DNA of 64,000 nt from NCBI RefSeq assembly GCF_000482465.1, contig NZ_KI519426.1:1-64000 (forward strand), in the 5' to 3' direction. Shown in pieces: positions 53,401 to 62,417 of this stretch (its first letter is position 1; each line of letters begins with the position of its first letter). This stretch comes from Runella limosa DSM 17973. GTDB lineage: Bacteria > Bacteroidota > Bacteroidia > Cytophagales > Spirosomataceae. The position numbers were made by a program, and so were the translations under genes. Below the pieces are notes generated by a model that saw only the letters and a program-made list of their open reading frames with translations, had not been told where the DNA came from and ran no database searches.

Positions 53401-53496
53401 ACCCGAAACCGTCGCGTTGATGGTCGGCGTATTTTGGGCCGAAGCCAGCCATGAGGTAAATAAAAGTAAGCCCCACAGAGATAAAATTTTTTTCAT
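50461..53496 (-). CDS. SusC-like TonB-dependent transporter (block A2)
   Basis: 1011 residues. Signal peptide ([21 protein letters not shown]), then [56 protein letters not shown], plug [32 protein letters not shown] and [32 protein letters not shown], barrel ending [11 protein letters not shown]. It opens with the same [8 protein letters not shown].SGK start and has the same SIAKI / SFDAQLQG landmarks as 19647. First gene of the long minus-strand series that may run to 35159. Its leader carries the conserved RNA element at 53531. Confidence 0.95.
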   Translation of the reverse strand: [1011 protein letters not shown]

Positions 53497-53530
53497 TACT
53501 TTGCAGTGTTAAATAAAACAAAAGGTTGTG

Positions 53531-53628
53531 CCACTTCCTGCGTAGGAAATGGTATCATTTTAGCCAATGAGCCTTTGTTGCTTTAGCTTGTGCCAGGGTA
53601 GTTGCCGCTACTTTGGCACGTTTTGTTT
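53531..53628 (-). promoter_or_regulatory. Conserved structured leader RNA of susC, copy 2
   Basis: On the minus strand: AATAAACAAAAC, hairpin 1 (53619-53590) with one base change from copy 1, linker AAGGCTCATTGGCT (53575-53562) identical to copy 1, and hairpin 2 (53552-53531; CCATTTCCT, loop ACGC, AGGAAGTGG) replacing TGACTGT/ACAGTCA of copy 1. The distance from hairpin 2 to the susC start is 35-40 bases in both. Both leaders end GCAAAGTAATGAAAAAA across the start codon. Confidence 0.7.
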
Positions 53629-54200
53629 ATTGGGTGATTTAAAAATGGTTACTTCAAAATTTGTTATTGGATTAAAGACTATCGAATAAATATAGATTTT
53701 TTACAATTTTTTCGCTATTCCTTTTTCTATTTATATTATCTCATTTGAATGATTTCTTTCAAGCTGCATTTGCTCGTAAATCACTAACCATTGGTTGACT
53801 CGTTAGTGCATCTTTTTAAGATAAATTGAAGAAACGAGTTTGGGTTTGACCAGAAGCTTATTACAATTGGTATAGAAGCTGCTGGTTGGTTGATTGTGGG
53901 CACAAAGGTGAAAAGTGTGTTTCATATAAACAAGCTTTAAATATAATTTTTTTTATAATTATTACCCTAAAATCTATCTATTTATAGTAAATAAATTAGT
54001 CTATATGTAAAATATATTGATATAAAATCTTCTAAATGTATTATTTATTCTCGTTTTGAGCGTATTATAGGGGTAAAATGGTATTATAAGAAGGATAGTA
54101 GTGGCTAAATGGCTTGGTTAGACTAAAAAATAAAAGCGTAAACTCCTAATAATCAATAGACTAATCAAAATTTCGTTTTTTAATTTTTTTTGAAAAATAG
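53629..54200. other. AT-rich divergent intergenic region
   Basis: About 570 bp separating the minus-strand block A2 operon from the plus-strand sulfur genes. It must contain the susC promoter but shows no gene and no clear repeat by eye. It is strongly AT-rich compared with the genes on both sides. Confidence 0.4.
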
Positions 54201-54232
54201 TTGGAAAATTGTTTTTTTATTTCTCACCTTTG
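54201..54232 (+). promoter_or_regulatory. Candidate Bacteroidota-type promoter of the yceI/metY group
   Basis: TTGG at 54201 and CACCTTTG at 54225-54232 are 21 bases apart, matching the TTG / TAnnTTTG layout of Bacteroidota housekeeping promoters except for the first base of the -7 element. Transcription would begin near 54240, at the head of the leader described next. Confidence 0.45.
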
Positions 54233-54238
54233 CAACCA

Positions 54239-54323
54239 CAATCACTGAGCGAAGTGATATACCATTTGGCTATTTATTCAACCATGCTAACTTTTGCTCT
54301 TCACTTGGAAGGGAAGCTTTTTT
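54239..54323 (+). promoter_or_regulatory. Attenuator-like leader with possible switch and intrinsic terminator
   Basis: A hairpin CTCTTC (54297-54302) with GAAGGG (54308-54313) precedes AAGC and six T residues (54318-54323), an intrinsic terminator about 85 bases after the candidate start site and 135 bases before yceI. Upstream AAGTGA (54252-54257) can pair with TCACTT (54301-54306), which would break the terminator stem. AGCGAAGT/ATTTGGCT (54248-54270) forms another helix, followed by TGATATACC and GCTAAC, which faintly recall SAM-II cores. The attenuation architecture is seen; the ligand is unknown. Confidence 0.4.
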
Positions 54324-54457
54324 AGAAAAGTATCGCTCATCAAAATTCATCGAAAAAGTTTTAATAATTAATCATTTGAATACGCTCTTTCATTTATATA
54401 AAATATCTATAATGTATATAGGAATAATTATTTTTTAAACTTAAACTAGGAAACACC

Positions 54458-55075
54458 ATGAAAAAAGTACCAGTTGTTGTCGCCTCATTTATGTTGTTTG
54501 GAGGCGTTTCGCAAGCGCGTCTGTCGAAAAAGGAAAGCGCTTATGCTGTCGATACCCGAAACAGTAAATTGGTTTGGGTGGGTAAAAAAGTGACGGGAGA
54601 ACACACGGGTTTGGTTCCCATCACCAATGGAAGCCTCGTGTGGGCAGATAACAAGCTCAAAGGGGGGAACTTTGACATTGACGTTAAAAACTTAACCGTA
54701 ACTGACATTACCGATGCTTCTTACAACGAAAAGTTGGTGGGGCACCTTAAAAATGATGACTTTTTTGCCGTGGCAAAATACCCCAAAGCAAGTTTTGTGA
54801 TTTCTTCGGTGACGCCCAAAGGTGCTAACAACTACGAAATCGTGGGGAAACTTACCATCAAGGGCATTACGCAAGAAGTTAGGTTTCCAGCCGTGGTAAA
54901 AGCTGAGAAATCGCTCCTTACTGCCCAGGCCAAGATTAATGTGGACCGTACTAAATTCGATATTCGCTATCGGTCGAGCAACTTCTTTGAAAATTTGGGC
55001 GACAAAGCCATTGAAAACGATTTTACGCTTGACGTGAACTTGGTAGCGAATGCTTCGTCGGTAACAAAACTTTAA
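54458..55075 (+). CDS. YceI-family periplasmic lipocalin-like protein
   Basis: 205 residues. Signal peptide (MKKVPVVVASFMLFGGVSQA), then the YceI beta-barrel: YAVDTRNSKLVWVGKKVTGEHTGLVP, GGNFDIDVKNLTVTDI, HLKNDDFFAVAKYPKASFVISSV, EIVGKLTIKGITQEVRFPAVV and KINVDRTKFDIRYRS. YceI proteins bind long isoprenoid or amphiphilic ligands. ATG is preceded by AGGAAA. It is the first gene after the attenuator-like leader; a strong hairpin at 55150 separates it from the next gene. Confidence 0.9.
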   Translation: MKKVPVVVASFMLFGGVSQARLSKKESAYAVDTRNSKLVWVGKKVTGEHTGLVPITNGSLVWADNKLKGGNFDIDVKNLTVTDITDASYNEKLVGHLKNDDFFAVAKYPKASFVISSVTPKGANNYEIVGKLTIKGITQEVRFPAVVKAEKSLLTAQAKINVDRTKFDIRYRSSNFFENLGDKAIENDFTLDVNLVANASSVTKL

Positions 55076-55149
55076 TAGACTTGGAAAGTCTATTAATTCA
55101 AAAAATTAGTCTGTATGTATATTTAAGGTGGGTTAGTTATTTCAAATAA

Positions 55150-55173
55150 CCGTCGGGGATTTTACCCCGACGG
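55150..55173 (+). terminator. Strong hairpin behind yceI
   Basis: CCGTCGGGG and CCCCGACGG pair perfectly around a six-base loop, followed by AGTATTTTCTG. It lies 75 bp after the yceI stop and 19 bp before the next start, so it may end most transcripts or act as a stabiliser while leaving some read-through. Confidence 0.55.
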
Positions 55174-55191
55174 AGTATTTTCTGAACCATT

Positions 55192-55671
55192 ATGACTACG
55201 AAAAAAATGAAAAAAATCGGACTAGTGACCCTCGTTTTCCTACTAGGAACGCTGGGGGTGTTTGCCCAAAATGCCGATAATGTGGCACAGTGGCAGTTTA
55301 AGTTTGCCAAATCAGGTTTTGAGATGGGGGAAGAAGTAGAGCTGGTTTTCTTGGTTCAGCTCGAAAAAGGCTGGTCGCTTTATTCGTCTGATTGCAAGGC
55401 GAAAAAAGGCGTAGAACCTACCAAATTTGAGTTTGCCGAAAACGGTTCTTTTGCCGTTACGAGCACCATTGTTCCCGTAGCACCTCTTGCGCAAAAAAAT
55501 GAAGTAGAGGGAGCAGAGACTACTTATTTTACCCAAAAGGGAGAATTTAGAACCAAAGTTCGTTTGGATGACCCTAACTATGACATTACAGGAACAATCA
55601 AAGGTACGCTTTACAATGAGCGATCTGGAAAAAGTATTCCGTTTCAAAAAACGTTTCATTTTCTAAACTAG
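55192..55671 (+). CDS. Exported protein related to the DsbD N-terminal domain
   Basis: 159 residues; MTTKK start at 55192, with MKKIGL at 55207 an alternative that leaves a normal signal peptide (MKKIGLVTLVFLLGTLGVFAQ). The mature part reads AQWQFKFAKSGFEMGEEVELVFLVQLEKGWSLYSSDCKAKKGVEPTKFEF and ends GTLYNERSGKSIPFQKTFHF, the pattern of the immunoglobulin-like DsbD alpha domain (PF11412 type). That domain passes electrons in the periplasm through a Cys pair; here only one Cys is evident in the mature part, so it is unlikely to be a full redox carrier. Same strand as metY. Confidence 0.7.
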   Translation: MTTKKMKKIGLVTLVFLLGTLGVFAQNADNVAQWQFKFAKSGFEMGEEVELVFLVQLEKGWSLYSSDCKAKKGVEPTKFEFAENGSFAVTSTIVPVAPLAQKNEVEGAETTYFTQKGEFRTKVRLDDPNYDITGTIKGTLYNERSGKSIPFQKTFHFLN

Positions 55672-55679
55672 ACAGGGCT

Positions 55680-55795
55680 GGTGAAAGATGTCACCGAACG
55701 TCAGCCGCCCTGATGGGGCTTTGGAGACGACCTCGGTCATTCTTTCTAAGAAGATGTAGCTCCTCTGGAGCAATAAATAGAAAAGCTATATTTTA
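55680..55795 (+). repeat. Dispersed repeat R2, copy 2
   Basis: Begins GGTGAAAGATGTCACC, continues TGATGGGGCTTTGG, CCTCGGTCATTCTTTCTAAG and TAGCTCCTCTGGAGCAATAAA. It aligns over its length with the minus strand of 883-973, with an insertion near the start. It fills most of the gap between the DsbD-domain gene and the desulfurase gene. Confidence 0.65.
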
Positions 55796-55880
55796 ATGTA
55801 TTCAATCTGTAAATTAAAGAACTTCATCTAATCATCATCAACTAATCAAACCAATTTCCTTACCTAACCTACGTCGAGAA

Positions 55881-55906
55881 AGAGTCGGAAGTAAAACCCC
55901 GACTCT
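55881..55906 (+). promoter_or_regulatory. Hairpin in the leader of the desulfurase gene
   Basis: AGAGTCGG and CCGACTCT pair around a ten-base loop, 22 bases before the start codon. Its position could affect ribosome access. The GTCGG/CCCCGAC elements resemble those of the hairpins at 4152 and 55150. Confidence 0.4.
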
Positions 55907-55928
55907 AACATTCCAATCATCAGACACC

Positions 55929-58434
<2,506 letters not shown>

Positions 58435-58570
58435 TTTTTTATTGAGTCTTTTTCATAGCCCTATATAGGGAGAGTGAAAGGGAATTTGGGAAATGAGTCA
58501 ATTTGGGGTAATCGCTTGAATTATCCCAAATTTTATTTTCCAAAGGCCATTCCTCAAACTGAATTAACGG

Positions 58571-58633
58571 AACGGTCTGACTATCGTCTGACCGATTTAG
58601 CGTAATAAACGGTCAGACGATAGTCAGACCGTT
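58571..58633. repeat. Perfect 24-bp inverted repeat with repeated GTCTGAC motif
   Basis: Left arm 58571-58594 (AACGGTCTGACTATCG, then TCTGACCG) and right arm 58610-58633 are exact reverse complements separated by 15 bp. Each arm itself holds two TCTGAC-type hexamers. No T-tract follows and a separate terminator lies 54 bp to the right. It may be an operator, a cruciform or a miniature element. Confidence 0.75.
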
Positions 58634-58686
58634 TGAGTGTATAAACTGACTAAAATATTGTATAGAATTGGTGGGTTGAATAAAGC

Positions 58687-58722
58687 AAAAATCCCCGAAG
58701 CATTGCTTCAGGGATTTTTTTA
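58687..58722. terminator. Bidirectional intrinsic terminator between metY and the DUF4395 gene
   Basis: AAAAATCCCCGAAGC and GCTTCAGGGATTTTTTT pair around ATT, with A residues on the left and T residues on the right, so it works in both directions. It serves the converging metY (plus) and DUF4395 (minus) transcripts. Confidence 0.85.
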
Positions 58723-58741
58723 TTGCAGGCAAGAAAGTAGG

Positions 58742-59176
58742 CTACTCTAATCCTATTTTGCGCCATACTGGCAACAGCCAATCATACACATAGCAACCTG
58801 CGCAAATACCCGCCAAGGATTCAAGTGCGGCAAAAAAAGCCAAGACCCCCGCCACCCAAATCGTTGAAATACCTAGTACTTGTAAAACGGTGATTGTGAC
58901 CGAGAAAGCAAAGCCAATGCGTGCGGCAAAACGTTTGGGAGGAAAGTAAATAGGTTTGGTTGGAAAAGAAAGACGTTGGACAATCTCGTCACTGAGGTGC
59001 GCCAAAGGGCTAAACTTGCCCGCATCAAACGCACGTAAACCAAAATCAACAACCAGTACAATGGGCAAAAACAGCCAGCCAGTGAATAAGTACCCGATGA
59101 CCAATACCAACACTAAAAAAGCGATGGTACGAACTTTGTATTCGTTAATTTGGGCGATATGTTTGATTTCTGACAT
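58742..59176 (-). CDS. DUF4395 membrane protein
   Basis: 144 residues from MSEIKHIAQINEYKVRTIAF at 59176; the frame extends to 59236 with a basic, unlikely N-terminus that overlaps the TlpA gene. Four hydrophobic helices: FLVLVLVIGYLFTGW, FLPIVLVVDFGLRAF, a pair around FAFSVTITVLQVLGISTIWVAGVLAFFAALE, and the family ending AGICAGCYVYDWLLP with a CxxC-like Cys pair (CAGC). DUF4395 proteins are frequently encoded with thioredoxin-like genes, as here (13 bp behind a TlpA-like gene), suggesting a role in periplasmic thiol chemistry; that is inference. Confidence 0.82.
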   Translation of the reverse strand: MSEIKHIAQINEYKVRTIAFLVLVLVIGYLFTGWLFLPIVLVVDFGLRAFDAGKFSPLAHLSDEIVQRLSFPTKPIYFPPKRFAARIGFAFSVTITVLQVLGISTIWVAGVLAFFAALESLAGICAGCYVYDWLLPVWRKIGLE

Positions 59177-59189
59177 GGTAATAATGCGT

Positions 59190-60425
59190 TTATTTGCCTC
59201 CCGCTGCGGCCGTTGATTTGGGTGCTTCCGTGGCAAGCAGTTGATTCACATCAGCGTTAAACTCTTTCACAAATTCTTCGTAGTAAGCGCCTGTGGCAGG
59301 GCCTGTATAACCCGTGTGAATCTTGGTGACTTTGCCTGAACGATCAATGTAAATGGTGGTTGGGAAAGACAATACCTCACTGAGTTCGGGCAGCACCGAA
59401 GAAGCGTATTTTTTGTCGGCTACGCCCGCAAAAAGTAGGTCATATTCGACACCAAACCTGTTTTTAAGGGCTTCCAAGCGTGTTTTAGCAAAGGCGGGGT
59501 CGTTTTTACGTTCGAAAGATAACCCAATGATTTCAACACCTCTCGCGCGGTTGGCTTTGTACCAAGGGGCCAAAAACTGAGCTTCGTCCACGCAGTTGGG
59601 GCACCAGCTTCCTAGTACCGTTACAATCACGGCTTTGCCTTGGTATTTAGGGTCTTTGAGCGACACCGTTTTTCCCGTAAACGCATCAGGAAAAGCGAAA
59701 TGAAGGGTAGAAGCGCCTTCTTTGAGGGTGGTCAAGTGGTAGGCATCAGGAAGGGCAGCTTTTTCATTGCGTACGCCTTTAATGGTTTGATTACCTCGGA
59801 AACCAATAAATTCCCCCGTTAGCTCATTTCCCGAAACTTTCCCTCTGATAAGGGTAGGGTTAGAACCACTAAAAGCGGAAAGAAAAAACTCTTCTCCTTT
59901 CACCGTGCCTTCTAAATAGCGAAAATCACCCGTGGTGGTCAGGAAGGTGCCCGTTAGTTTGCTCCCAACTTGGTCAAACACCCCCACCACCTGACGGGCG
60001 TTGCCTTTATCATCGCCGATGGTCACGTCCCATTTGCCTTTTAAGCTAACATTGGCTACGGGAGTGACTTCGAAGAAACGGTGTTTTTTCCCAAATTCGG
60101 CTTTAAACGGAATGCCTGAATCAGTGACACTTCGTTTAAATGCCCCCGAAAGCTGCGTTGGGGAGTCAATTTTGGCGGCTAAGACGGCGTCGTAAACTTC
60201 CACGGGAAAGAAAAGGGAATCTCCTTTTTGGGTAACACCTTTCAGTTCAAACCGTTCGGTTCCGTTGAGTAGGTAGGCGGTTTGGCCTTTCAGTTCAAAA
60301 TTAAAGGGAGCTTCTTGCCCCGCTGGAAAGGCAAAGGTACCTCGCCAATGGCCTTGTTGGGGAGCGACTTGCGCTTGGGCAAGGCTTGCACCAAAGAGGG
60401 CGGTAATCATTGTGAGCTTTTTCAT
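59190..60425 (-). CDS. TlpA-like thioredoxin-fold oxidoreductase with N-terminal beta domain
   Basis: 411 residues. Signal peptide (MKKLTMITALFGASLAQA), an N-terminal strand-rich part (about 20-240; repeated G-x-W/F-x-G patterns such as GHWRGTFAF, GAFKRS, GKWDVTIGD, TGTFLTTTGDFRYLEG), then a TlpA/AhpC-TSA domain with the redox motif WCPNC (Cys275, Cys278), the GVEIIGLSFERKND strand and FPTTIYIDRSGKVTKIHTGY with the cis-proline. TlpA proteins reduce periplasmic disulfides, for example in cytochrome c maturation, and could support the SoxD-type cytochrome. Ends with a low-complexity AAAGGK tail. Confidence 0.88.
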   Translation of the reverse strand: MKKLTMITALFGASLAQAQVAPQQGHWRGTFAFPAGQEAPFNFELKGQTAYLLNGTERFELKGVTQKGDSLFFPVEVYDAVLAAKIDSPTQLSGAFKRSVTDSGIPFKAEFGKKHRFFEVTPVANVSLKGKWDVTIGDDKGNARQVVGVFDQVGSKLTGTFLTTTGDFRYLEGTVKGEEFFLSAFSGSNPTLIRGKVSGNELTGEFIGFRGNQTIKGVRNEKAALPDAYHLTTLKEGASTLHFAFPDAFTGKTVSLKDPKYQGKAVIVTVLGSWCPNCVDEAQFLAPWYKANRARGVEIIGLSFERKNDPAFAKTRLEALKNRFGVEYDLLFAGVADKKYASSVLPELSEVLSFPTTIYIDRSGKVTKIHTGYTGPATGAYYEEFVKEFNADVNQLLATEAPKSTAAAGGK

Positions 60426-60478
60426 ACAATTTTGCTGGTTTAAAGTTGATAAGTGCTTGATTATTAATTGTTAAAATG

Positions 60479-61966
60479 TTAGCTATCAAATCCCATTTCA
60501 GTGAGTGCAGCGCGGGCTTTGCTGTCAACGGAGCTTTTGTATTCGTGTTTTTTGTAGGAAATCGCCTTCTCAAAATAGGCTTTGGCTTGTTGGCGTTGTC
60601 CTTTTTCTTGGTAGTAATAACCAATCTGCAATGACGCACTCGGCGCGAAATACCAACTTTCCTTGGCCGACAATTGGATGGCTTTTTCAAACGAAGCCAA
60701 GGCTTTGTCACTTTGATGCGTACGTTGAAACACTTTGCCCGCTCGGAAATAATACTCGGCGCGCTCTTTGGGCGTTTCTAGGTCTTTTTCAGTGAGCTGG
60801 GTCAGCAATTCTGCCGCTTTTTCGTAATACCCACCGTCGGAAGCGTGTTTAATTTTGAGCAGGGTTTTGTTCGGAAGTTGGTGTGTTTTTGAATAGCTTT
60901 CGTAGAACTTCTCGGCGGCTTTGTCTGACTCAGCGTAAGCCACCCCCACCGACGGAATCCGAGCCAATGATTGTTGGGCTTTCGTCGAATCGCCCGTGAG
61001 CCAATGGCACAACGCTAGTTTGTAATAGGCTTCCTTGAGGTAAGATTTCCCTTTAAATTGGCGAATGTAAAGCGTATATAACCGACTCGCTTCGGCGTAG
61101 TCGCCTTTGAGCAAATGGGCGTCGGCGCGGTAGAGCGTAAAAATAGAAAGTGCAGGATAGGAGGGGTCAGATGGTGCTTTTTTGAGCAGTTTCAACGCTT
61201 GCTCATTGCGGGTACTTTTGAGCGAAATGGCCGTAGCCAACCAATGAAAACTCAGATTATCCGCTTGATTTTCAATTGTATTGAGCAGCTCGGTGTTTTC
61301 GCGTTCGTCAAACTTTAGAACAAATTCTTGAATAAAAAACGACGTAAGCATTGCTTCGTTTCCCCATTCTTTGTCTTTGGTAGCTCGGTGCAATTCAGAA
61401 ACACCCTGAGCAATGTTTCCCTTTAAACCCAGTAGTTTGAGTACCCAACGGTGATTGTCGGGAACGGAACCAATGACAATATGCAGGCAGCCCAGCGATT
61501 TGTACGTTGGTAGAAATTGAGGAAACAGTTTTTGATTTTCTTCCAACAATTTTGCCGCTTGAATCACATTCCAAGCCGCTTTTACCTCATTGCCAAAACG
61601 AATGCGAACTACTGCCGACAATAGCTTGATTTCAGCCCGCAAAAACCGATTGTAAGGCGACTGTTCGTCGAGGTCTTCGATGGCGTCGAGGCGTTCATCT
61701 TCGTGGGTTAAGAAAGTATTATAAGCATCTTCGGTGTCGGTGTTGAGCAATTGAATTGTTTCGGCATAATGCTCCACGTAAACCCGAAACGGATTGGACG
61801 ATTTTTCGGACGCGGCCAATTTTTTTGCACTTTCCAGCCGAAGTTTAAATACTTCTTGGTGGGCTTTTTGGAGGTTGGGCGTAAAGTCAAAATCTGCGGC
61901 AAATGCCGAAGAAATAGTTGATAAACAGGCTACTAGAAGTGCGAAATAGGTTTTTATACTAAACAT
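60479..61966 (-). CDS. Exported TPR-repeat protein
   Basis: 495 residues. Signal peptide (MFSIKTYFALLVACLSTISSAFA), then helical repeats through to the C-terminus; the last ones are canonical TPRs (AEYYFRAGKVFQRTHQSDKALASFEKAIQLSAKESWYFAPSASLQIGYYYQEKGQRQQAKAYFEKAISY). The central LKEAYYKLALCHWLTGDSTKAQQSLARI is also TPR-like. No enzymatic domain. Its first 13 bases overlap the 3' end of the gene at 61954, so the two are coupled. Likely a periplasmic scaffold; partner unknown. Confidence 0.85.
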   Translation of the reverse strand: MFSIKTYFALLVACLSTISSAFAADFDFTPNLQKAHQEVFKLRLESAKKLAASEKSSNPFRVYVEHYAETIQLLNTDTEDAYNTFLTHEDERLDAIEDLDEQSPYNRFLRAEIKLLSAVVRIRFGNEVKAAWNVIQAAKLLEENQKLFPQFLPTYKSLGCLHIVIGSVPDNHRWVLKLLGLKGNIAQGVSELHRATKDKEWGNEAMLTSFFIQEFVLKFDERENTELLNTIENQADNLSFHWLATAISLKSTRNEQALKLLKKAPSDPSYPALSIFTLYRADAHLLKGDYAEASRLYTLYIRQFKGKSYLKEAYYKLALCHWLTGDSTKAQQSLARIPSVGVAYAESDKAAEKFYESYSKTHQLPNKTLLKIKHASDGGYYEKAAELLTQLTEKDLETPKERAEYYFRAGKVFQRTHQSDKALASFEKAIQLSAKESWYFAPSASLQIGYYYQEKGQRQQAKAYFEKAISYKKHEYKSSVDSKARAALTEMGFDS

Positions 61967-62409
61967 AACTCAGTTCTGAATGCTTCGGGTAACACATACG
62001 GTTGTAGCGATGCTTCGACTTGGACTTCCAACGTTGCGTTGAACATCGTTGCGGCAACCAATTGAGTCGCAAAACTCACGAGCAAAATGACTTGCTCTTG
62101 CGAGTAGCGTTGGGTAAGGGCTTCGTATAACTCATCGGGGATTTTACCGCCTTCGGTGGCTATTTTTGAGCCAAATAAAATCACAAGCAATTCGTCTTCT
62201 TCCACTTCTAGTAGGTCGGGATTTTCTCCTAATTCCAGTAAGTTTTTCCTAAAAAAAGCCGAGAAAACCGCGCTTTGAGCGGATTGAGCAATGAGATAGC
62301 CAAACATCAAGGCAAGGCGTTTACCGAGCAGCTGGTGTACTTGCGTATATTGCTTATCGACAATGCTATGAATTTCGGAAGGGATAAGGACAGGAATGCT
62401 TTTTGACAT
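61954..62409 (-). CDS. Carboxymuconolactone decarboxylase/AhpD-like protein, divergent
   Basis: 151 residues, helical, no signal peptide. The C-terminal part DELYEALTQRYSQEQVILLVSFATQLVAATMFNATLEV follows the second half of the CMD/AhpD fold, in which a helix-turn-helix pair ends N-x-x-x-x-x-x. The catalytic CxxC-H of AhpD peroxidase partners is absent, so if the assignment is right the protein has lost that chemistry. Overlaps the TPR gene downstream; follows the SDR gene by 8 bp. Moderate to low certainty on family. Confidence 0.5.
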   Translation of the reverse strand: MSKSIPVLIPSEIHSIVDKQYTQVHQLLGKRLALMFGYLIAQSAQSAVFSAFFRKNLLELGENPDLLEVEEDELLVILFGSKIATEGGKIPDELYEALTQRYSQEQVILLVSFATQLVAATMFNATLEVQVEASLQPYVLPEAFRTELCLV

Positions 62410-62417
62410 CGGTTCGG

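Noticed and set aside
54190-54438. 82-codon plus-strand frame upstream of yceI.
   Set aside because: It overlaps the candidate promoter, leader and terminator, has no ribosome site and reads as translated AT-rich non-coding sequence.
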